Positions 14,883 to 19,954 of a stretch of DNA of 19,954 nucleotides are shown here, piece by piece. The DNA is taken from contig JAJYGE010000347.1 of the NCBI GenBank assembly GCA_021785155.1, positions 1 through 19,954 on the forward strand, given 5' to 3'. The translations under genes and the position numbers were made by a program. A model generated the notes under the pieces. That model was not told where the DNA came from, ran no database searches, and saw only the letters and a program-made list of their open reading frames with translations. The stretch is from Planctomycetota bacterium. GTDB taxonomy: Bacteria > Planctomycetota > Phycisphaerae > WQYP01. How positions within the stretch are numbered: position 1 is the stretch's first letter; every line of letters begins with the position of its first letter.

Positions 14883-15944
14883 ATGACGCCATTGCTCACC
14901 ATCCTTGCGGCCACCAATTGGATCAAGTTTTTTGGCCACTTTCATCCCCTTCTGGTGCATCTGCCCATCGGCTTTCTGGTATTGCTGGGTGCTTTGGAAC
15001 TAACCGGTCTGTCTTCAAGATTTCAGCACATCACGGCGGCGCGCGGTTTCATACTCGTGCTGCTATCCATCGCGGCGATTATTACAATTACCTGTGGCTG
15101 GTTGCTGGCAAGTGGCGGCGGCTATGGCCACCGTGTTTTATTCTGGCACCGCTGGCTGGGAACTTCCGTGGGGGTCTTAAGCATTGTTTTGCTTTTCTTG
15201 TGGCTCAAAGACAAAAAAGTCGGTGCCATCTATTATTCCACGCTGGGGGCCGCGCTGGTGGTCATGACCATCGCGGCCCATTTTGGTGGAACGCTGACCT
15301 TTGGAAGTCACTATTTAAGTAAATATGCGCCTCCGATTCTCAAACCTCTTTTAAGTTCGACGGCAACCGATCACCAATTTTCCTCTCGCCACGCCGCCGT
15401 GGCGGCCCTCAACCCGACGATACATTCACTTCATAATCCGCACATCCGCCTTACGCAGGACGTTCGCATAACACCGATTGTCAATATGAGGGACGGCGGA
15501 AGTTTTTATGGCCGATATATCCAAACTATTTTTACTGACAATTGCACACGCTGTCACGGGCGCAACCGGCAAAAGGGCCATCTGCGATTGGATTCATATT
15601 ATTGGCTTCGCCATGGAAGCCATGGAAAACCCGTTGTCATTCCCAACGATCCCGACCGAAGCAAACTCTACGAACTGATATCACTGCCGCTCTGGCATCG
15701 CCATCACATGCCGCCACACCGCCACCATCAGCTCACCGCGAATCAGATTCAACTGATTCGCTGGTGGATACAATCCGGTGCCAGCGGCAGCGCCACACTT
15801 CATTCTCTGCATCCACCCGCATACGTACGGCGGATTATTTCACGACTGCATCCGTCGCAACGTAACCTCAACGCCCCGTCCATCGCGCCGGCATCCCCCA
15901 TTGCATTATCAGACATCAATACGCGTCCACACGCACCGTATTAG
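14883..15944 (+). CDS. DUF2231 membrane domain fused to planctomycete-type cytochrome c domain
   Basis: The 353-residue protein has two parts. Residues 1-140 hold four hydrophobic helices (about 23-42, 52-76, 88-108, 116-136) with a conserved HFHPLLVHLPIGF start and HRWLGT, which fits the DUF2231 membrane domain. After a linker, a planctomycete-type cytochrome c domain carries the heme-binding motif C221-T-R-C224-H225. This is followed by LRLDS, VIPNDPDRSKL-x-EL, a possible axial Met276 in HHMPP, and LTANQI-x-LI-x-WWIQSGA. The C-terminus is His-rich and then low-complexity. It is probably an inner-membrane protein with heme outside, in electron transfer; its partner is unknown. An AAGG box lies 10 nt before the ATG. 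Its TAG stop overlaps the stop of the convergent gene. Confidence 0.88.
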   Translation: MTPLLTILAATNWIKFFGHFHPLLVHLPIGFLVLLGALELTGLSSRFQHITAARGFILVLLSIAAIITITCGWLLASGGGYGHRVLFWHRWLGTSVGVLSIVLLFLWLKDKKVGAIYYSTLGAALVVMTIAAHFGGTLTFGSHYLSKYAPPILKPLLSSTATDHQFSSRHAAVAALNPTIHSLHNPHIRLTQDVRITPIVNMRDGGSFYGRYIQTIFTDNCTRCHGRNRQKGHLRLDSYYWLRHGSHGKPVVIPNDPDRSKLYELISLPLWHRHHMPPHRHHQLTANQIQLIRWWIQSGASGSATLHSLHPPAYVRRIISRLHPSQRNLNAPSIAPASPIALSDINTRPHAPY

Positions 15945-17560
15945 GGGGACGCGAGTTTGGTGATCTGGACTTGAATCCGGTTCATGCGTTTTTGAATTGC
16001 CGCCTTTTCCTTTTGCAAGGCCTGGATATGTCGGGCGCTGGCGAAGCCCTGATCATTGATGATATGAAACTCCACGTTCACCAGCGCTAATTTCTCATGG
16101 CGCAGGGAAACCGTCAGAATGGCCGCCAGATACTGTCGTTGCGCTGTGGCCGCGTGGCCGGATTTTATCGCCGCGGCATACGCCAGCCCGGACTCGCCCA
16201 TGGCCTTCCGCGCTTGCGCCAGCGCGTACTGGGCCGCGACATCCCGAATCCATATTTTTCGCGGATCATCAGGCTTCAGCCCCCGCTTTTTTTTCCCCCA
16301 GAACAACATGTCCTGTTGATTGGAGTCCAACAGCGCCCGCGAACGTGCCGCCAGTTCTTCCGATCGTAACCGCCGGGTCATTGCCGACGCGCCGGCTGGT
16401 GGTGATTTTCCCAGTGTCTGTAATTGATCGAAGGCCTGGGTTGCCAGCCAAAGTTGATGGTCGCACGCTTGCACCTGACGCAAATGCGCTGCAAATAATT
16501 TCGCCTGTGCGGCCACCTGCCCCGCCGTGAGATTATCAGCCGCCCGAAATTGGGCATGGGCCACATCCCAGGTTACCCACGCTGACTGCAGCCGCGAATA
16601 TTCATATTGCAGGTGCGCCACACAGCGTTCCACGCGCCAATGCGTCCATGGCAGATGCTTTTGATTCACCAGTACCCACAGCCGCCGCCGGGTTGAATCA
16701 ATTATTTTGGCCACCGGCATGAGTTGTTGAATGCAGGATACCATACGTGGGTCATGCCAATACCTGGCCGCCGCCGCCAGATATTGGACTTCCGAAACAC
16801 GACGGAATATCAACGTCGCCGGAACTTTGCCATTGCTGTTAAAAACCTTCATCGGCACCACGACGGTATTTCGATGGTAGCGGATGTTGGGATAAATCCA
16901 ATTGTCAAAACAAAGCGGAAAGTCCAGCAACGATTGTGAGGCGTGCTGAATACCCCTGAATTGCATTGCCACCTGTGGATCATCGCCCAGAATGGCCGCC
17001 GAATCAACACGTTGTCCACCGCGCGGTGGCACCCCGGCTGCCGCCACCTGATAGGGATCATGCGTGCCCAGATACAGCCATCCAAACGGTCCGACGGAAA
17101 CATGCCAGGCGCGAAACTCGATTAATTCATCAAGTAAAAAAGTCTGCTCTCTGCCGTGCATTTTGAAGCGTACCAGAATCAGCACCGGCTCTCCGCGGAT
17201 GGTGCCGAAATCAGTAAGATTCGGCGACCATTTTGTGGCCGAATGATAGCCGATGGCGGTGAACGCCTGTTTCATAATATGGCGGGTGGTCTGTATGCTC
17301 AAAACGGTTTCATGGAGAAAATTGCTTGGCCGGCCACATAAGGCCACATCCAGCCAATCGGTAAGATGTTCATTCCAAAATGCGGCGGGAATCTTGAACT
17401 CATGCTTCTGCGCATTGATGACCGGCGTAGCCAGAGTAATGCGGTCACGTTTCGCAGGCTCCGCCGGGTGAGCACCGGAAAAGCCGCCTGCCCCGATCAA
17501 TATCGCCGCAATTCCCGCCCATGAAAGCAACCATTTATATCGTGCCATGCCTGTCGCCAT
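15941..17560 (-). CDS. Exported YdjY-like domain protein with coiled C-terminal half
   Basis: A 539-residue protein with a signal peptide (Lys/Trp start, then LSWAGIAAILIGAGGF, cleavage near AHPAEP). Residues of about 35-180 resemble planctomycete YdjY-domain proteins: a strand-rich module around FKIPAAFWNE, a core HETVLSIQT-x-x-HIMKQAFTAIG, then a GEPVLILVRFK strand and a hydrophilic LLDELI-x-FRAW. Residues 300-539 are mostly helical, rich in Ala, Gln, Arg and Leu, and end in a coiled-coil-like IQALQKEKAAIQKRMNRIQVQITKL-type segment. Function unknown. Several starts are possible: 17578, 17560 and 17548; I chose 17560 for its GGTGG box 5 nt upstream. An ATG at 17848 would overlap the divergent manC and add a basic, non-conserved tail, so it is rejected. 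Confidence 0.72.
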   Translation of the reverse strand: MATGMARYKWLLSWAGIAAILIGAGGFSGAHPAEPAKRDRITLATPVINAQKHEFKIPAAFWNEHLTDWLDVALCGRPSNFLHETVLSIQTTRHIMKQAFTAIGYHSATKWSPNLTDFGTIRGEPVLILVRFKMHGREQTFLLDELIEFRAWHVSVGPFGWLYLGTHDPYQVAAAGVPPRGGQRVDSAAILGDDPQVAMQFRGIQHASQSLLDFPLCFDNWIYPNIRYHRNTVVVPMKVFNSNGKVPATLIFRRVSEVQYLAAAARYWHDPRMVSCIQQLMPVAKIIDSTRRRLWVLVNQKHLPWTHWRVERCVAHLQYEYSRLQSAWVTWDVAHAQFRAADNLTAGQVAAQAKLFAAHLRQVQACDHQLWLATQAFDQLQTLGKSPPAGASAMTRRLRSEELAARSRALLDSNQQDMLFWGKKKRGLKPDDPRKIWIRDVAAQYALAQARKAMGESGLAYAAAIKSGHAATAQRQYLAAILTVSLRHEKLALVNVEFHIINDQGFASARHIQALQKEKAAIQKRMNRIQVQITKLASP

Positions 17561-17602
17561 ACCATCCACCGGTTTCATGATTTTATACCATGACCAACTT
17601 CG

Positions 17603-17608
17603 ATTATA
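17603..17608 (-). promoter_or_regulatory. Possible -10 box for the YdjY-like gene
   Basis: TATAAT on the minus strand, 42 bp upstream of the chosen start, in the divergent region shared with manC (17561-17746). No good -35 at 16-18 nt. A second AT-rich hexamer (TATAAA) lies closer to the gene. Confidence 0.3.
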
Positions 17609-17746
17609 ACGTGTAGCGGCAAAAGGCACGCGGACTGGAAGTCGTGTGCCACGAAACGTCCTGGCGCACCGGGACGCTGGCTGCCCGACGCATGAGGCCG
17701 GCGATTGCCTGAAACATTCATGCGGGCATCTAAAAGGAACAGGTAA

Positions 17747-18823
17747 ATGCGTTTTGCGGTAATTATGGCCGGCGGTTCCGGCACGCGACTTTGGCCGATG
17801 TCCACGCGTTTGCGCCCCAAGCAACTTCTGCGCTTTATTGGCGGCCAATCGCTATTGTCCATTGCGGTGGGCCGCCTGCGCGGACTTATTGAACCGGCCG
17901 GCGTGTATGTGTGTACCTCCGCCAGCTATGCCGATCAGGTGCTCGCCGACTTGGCCATGCTGCCGGCGAACCAACTCATCGGCGAGCCGATGGGACGTGA
18001 TACCGCCAATGCGGTGGCTCTTTCCGCCGCCATATTGGCCCGCGTGCAACCGGATTCCACCATGGCCATCCTCACCGCGGATCATATTATTGACCCGTTG
18101 GGAGTTTTTCAGAATTGCCTGCGCACCGGTTTTGAAACCGTGGAGCGAAATCCGGATTATCTGGTGACATTCGGCATTCAGCCCACCTATGCGGCGACCG
18201 GCTACGGATATGTTCAACAAGGCGAGGCTTTGGGCCTGGACACATCCGCTTTCCATGTTACAGCGTTCAAAGAAAAACCGGTGGAATCGGTCGCCCGGCA
18301 ATACGTTCAATCCGGCCGCTTTTTCTGGAACAGCGGCATGTTTGTATGGAAAACGCAGAGAATTCTTAATGAGCTGCGAATGCACTTGCCGGAATCTTAT
18401 GCGGGCGTCACCCGGATCGCCACGGCGTGGGGCACACCGGATTTCGCCCGTATTTTGGCGGATATTTATCCCACACTTCCAAAAATCAGCATTGACTACG
18501 CCGTGCTGGAAAAAGCGCGCCACGTCGCCATGGTGCCTATGCCGGTGAAGTGGCTGGATGTCGGAAACTGGAACAGTGTTGCCGCCACGGTACCGGCGGA
18601 TCACGCGGGCAACCGGGCCATCGGCTGTGAAATGACCATGCTGGATTGCTCCGGCGTGCTGGCTGTTTCAGAGCAAAAGCATCTGGTGGCGGCCATCGGA
18701 GTAAAAGATATGGTAATCATTCATACCCCTACCGCCACGCTGGTATGCCCGTCGAATAAGACGGAACAGATTAAAGAACTGGTGGCTGGAATTCACAAGC
18801 AATATCCCGATCAATACGTGTAA
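17747..18823 (+). CDS. manC: Mannose-1-phosphate guanylyltransferase
   Basis: Makes GDP-mannose from mannose-1-phosphate and GTP, for glycans or exopolysaccharide. The 358-residue protein is the short, monofunctional form without the isomerase (cupin) domain. Motifs: MAGGSGTRLWPMS (7-19), the RPKQLL lysine motif (23-28), GEPMGRDTANAV near 80-90, LTADHII near 108-114, ATGYGYV, FKEKPV near 173-178, FWNSGMFVW near 191-199 and WLDVGNWNS near 267-275. The start at 17747 has AAGGA about 8 nt upstream. It is divergent from the YdjY-like gene, and ruvX follows after 28 bp, so manC-ruvX are probably one transcript. Confidence 0.95.
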   Translation: MRFAVIMAGGSGTRLWPMSTRLRPKQLLRFIGGQSLLSIAVGRLRGLIEPAGVYVCTSASYADQVLADLAMLPANQLIGEPMGRDTANAVALSAAILARVQPDSTMAILTADHIIDPLGVFQNCLRTGFETVERNPDYLVTFGIQPTYAATGYGYVQQGEALGLDTSAFHVTAFKEKPVESVARQYVQSGRFFWNSGMFVWKTQRILNELRMHLPESYAGVTRIATAWGTPDFARILADIYPTLPKISIDYAVLEKARHVAMVPMPVKWLDVGNWNSVAATVPADHAGNRAIGCEMTMLDCSGVLAVSEQKHLVAAIGVKDMVIIHTPTATLVCPSNKTEQIKELVAGIHKQYPDQYV

Positions 18824-18851
18824 TGCGGTGCGGCCGAGATTTGGAAGCATT

Positions 18852-19268
18852 ATGTCACAACGAATCATGGCCATTGATTTTGGAGATAAGCGGACCGGTC
18901 TGGCTATTGCCGATACGGACACGCGTTTGGCTTCTCCGTTTGACGTACTTGAAAATCTTACCCCATGTCAACTGGTGGCCACTATTGCGCGGATTGTTAA
19001 AGAAGAGCGCATTGACATACTGATATGCGGACTACCGTTAAATATGGATGGTACGCCCGGTCCGCGCGTGCGGTTAACGGAAAATATCATAACGCTCCTG
19101 GAAGCGGCCACCGGAAAGAAAATAGTGCCCGTGGACGAACGACTCAGCACCTTTGCGGCCGAATCACGCATTGCGGGTCAATACACCCGCATGCAGAAGC
19201 GTCGCCGAATCGACGCCATCGCCGCCGCGCAGATTCTTCAGGATTATCTCGCCGATGCGGAAAAGTAA
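18852..19268 (+). CDS. ruvX: Holliday junction resolvase RuvX / YqgF family
   Basis: A 138-residue RNase-H-fold nuclease of the YqgF/RuvX family, involved in 16S rRNA 5'-end maturation and proposed for Holliday junction resolution. It shows AIDFGDKRTGLAIAD with the first catalytic Asp (about 9), the CGLPLNMDGTPGPR loop near 57-70, VDERLSTFAAESR near 98-110 with the catalytic Glu, and R-x-RIDAIAAAQILQDYL near 118-133 with the final Asp. The ATG at 18852 has GGAAG just upstream and fits the family; an in-frame GTG at 18828, almost abutting manC, would add eight non-conserved residues. It lies 28 bp downstream of manC. Confidence 0.94.
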   Translation: MSQRIMAIDFGDKRTGLAIADTDTRLASPFDVLENLTPCQLVATIARIVKEERIDILICGLPLNMDGTPGPRVRLTENIITLLEAATGKKIVPVDERLSTFAAESRIAGQYTRMQKRRRIDAIAAAQILQDYLADAEK

Positions 19269-19424
19269 CCGATATGTGCCGGATTACACCCAACATGACC
19301 CGGAACATTCGCCCATGGCCGCATTCGGTCCGACCACTCCCCCCGAGCGTGGATCGCCGTCATGCCGCATGAAAGGCCTCCAACATCAGAATCCCGTGTT
19401 CTGGATTATCAAATCCGCTGCGGC

Positions 19425-19430
19425 TATACT
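19425..19430 (+). promoter_or_regulatory. Possible -10 box for nuoC
   Basis: TATACT about 45 bp upstream of the nuoC start, within the 206-bp ruvX-nuoC gap. A -35 is poorly defined (TGGATT at 19402-19407, 17-nt spacing). It would mark nuoC as the first gene of a transcript. Confidence 0.3.
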
Positions 19431-19474
19431 GGCCCGTGTGTTGGTGATTGTAAACATCCACGGAGTTCATAGTT

Positions 19475-19954
19475 ATGGCAATTGATCATCCGGCGGCGAT
19501 CCGGTTGAAGGAACAGTTTCCGAATCTCGGTCTGAAGGGCGCAACATTTCGCGGACAGGTACAGATTTCCGTCCCGCGGGAAGCGTTTCTGGAGGTCGTA
19601 GCTTTCTTACGCGATGATGCGGCTTTACGTTATGACATGCTGGCTGATATTACGTGTGTGGATTATCTGAATTATCCAGGTTGGGATAAGCCACGCTTCG
19701 GCCTGGTTTATGTTTTTAACAGTGTCGAAAAATGTTCGCCACGCCTGATCCTGCGGGTGTTTGCCAATGAAGATCAATTAATTATTCCGTCTCTCGTGCC
19801 GCTTTATGCCGGGGCGGAATGGCTCGAGCGGGAGGCATTTGATATGTTCGGCATTAAATTTACCGGCCATCCGGACCTGCGCCGTATTCTGACCTGGGAT
19901 AGTTTTACCTCCAATCCGTTGCGCAAAGATTATCCGGTTACCGGATTGGGTGAA
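19475..19954 (+). CDS. nuoC: NADH-quinone oxidoreductase subunit C (3' end beyond window)
   Basis: 160 codons are visible and the frame is open at the window edge. The protein is the 30-kDa peripheral-arm subunit of complex I. Family markers: YDMLADITCVDYL near 53-65, FGLVYVFNS, then the signature block WLEREAFDMFGIKFTGHPDLRRIL near 122-145, and NPLRKDYPVTG near 150-160. The start at 19475 has GGAG nine nt upstream. Only the C-terminal end is missing if the protein is a simple NuoC; a NuoCD fusion cannot be excluded because the sequence ends here. nuoA and nuoB, usually directly upstream, are absent from the preceding bases. Confidence 0.95.
   Translation, partial: MAIDHPAAIRLKEQFPNLGLKGATFRGQVQISVPREAFLEVVAFLRDDAALRYDMLADITCVDYLNYPGWDKPRFGLVYVFNSVEKCSPRLILRVFANEDQLIIPSLVPLYAGAEWLEREAFDMFGIKFTGHPDLRRILTWDSFTSNPLRKDYPVTGLGE

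Noticed and set aside
14621..15322. 233-codon plus-strand open frame overlapping the cytochrome gene
   Set aside because: It is in another frame of the DUF2231-cytochrome gene, which has the conserved motifs; composition is Arg/His-rich without domains.
17561..17848. Longer start for the YdjY-like protein at 17848
   Set aside because: It would overlap the divergent manC by about 100 bp and add a basic, low-quality tail before a clear signal peptide.
17852..18604. 250-codon minus-strand open frame opposite manC
   Set aside because: Antisense shadow of manC, whose frame has all family motifs.
1..19954. CRISPR array, insertion sequence, prophage, toxin-antitoxin or defence island
   Set aside because: No spaced identical repeats, transposase, integrase, terminal inverted repeats or known defence domains were seen; all well-supported genes are housekeeping or exported proteins.

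Overview
The window reads as chromosomal DNA of a planctomycete, most likely from the Phycisphaerae side of the phylum. The lines of evidence are: PEP-CTERM exported proteins, a single-chain SecD-SecF fusion of 1174 residues with an enlarged first periplasmic domain, a DUF2231/planctomycete-type cytochrome c protein, a YdjY-like exported protein, and housekeeping genes scattered in short clusters. The taxonomic call is inference from gene families; no rRNA or other marker is present. No mobile element, tRNA, rRNA or CRISPR array was found.

Layout. Positions 1-1145 (minus) hold two tandem, recently duplicated PEP-CTERM genes; the first runs off the left edge. A 461-bp non-coding stretch follows (1146-1606) with a cluster of short perfect inverted repeats. 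Phosphoglucomutase (pgm, minus) is divergent from a stand-alone yidD (plus). From 14630 down to 3797 there is a long minus-strand run: homoserine dehydrogenase (hom), an apgM-type phosphoglycerate mutase/proposed homoserine kinase, tgt, yajC, secDF, an SRPBCC protein, a YycJ-like metallo-beta-lactamase-fold hydrolase, and a two-TM protein of unknown function. The tgt-yajC-secDF order is the widely conserved queuosine/Sec auxiliary cluster. To the right lie a DUF2231-cytochrome c gene (plus), whose stop codon interlocks with that of a convergent YdjY-like exported protein (minus), then manC and ruvX (plus), and the 5' part of nuoC (plus), which runs off the right edge.

How the genes work together. 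YajC and SecDF are Sec-translocon auxiliaries and YidD assists membrane insertion; the PEP-CTERM, YdjY-like and cytochrome proteins are the kind of exported cargo they serve. Pgm and ManC supply activated sugars (glucose-1-P, GDP-mannose) for surface glycans. Hom and the adjacent apgM-like protein are candidates for consecutive steps of threonine synthesis. NuoC belongs to respiratory complex I.

The most interesting signals are: (1) heptad-periodic TAG-containing repeat tracts that supply the stop codons of both tgt and secDF, with a related tract upstream of yajC; (2) a 17-nt leader element kept at almost the same distance (42 and 43 nt) from the starts of both PEP-CTERM paralogs, plus a third core copy within a hairpin-rich intergenic region; (3) the hom/apgM neighbourhood, which points to a non-canonical homoserine kinase; (4) unusual domain expansions in YajC and SecDF. 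I found no clear defence or mobile system.
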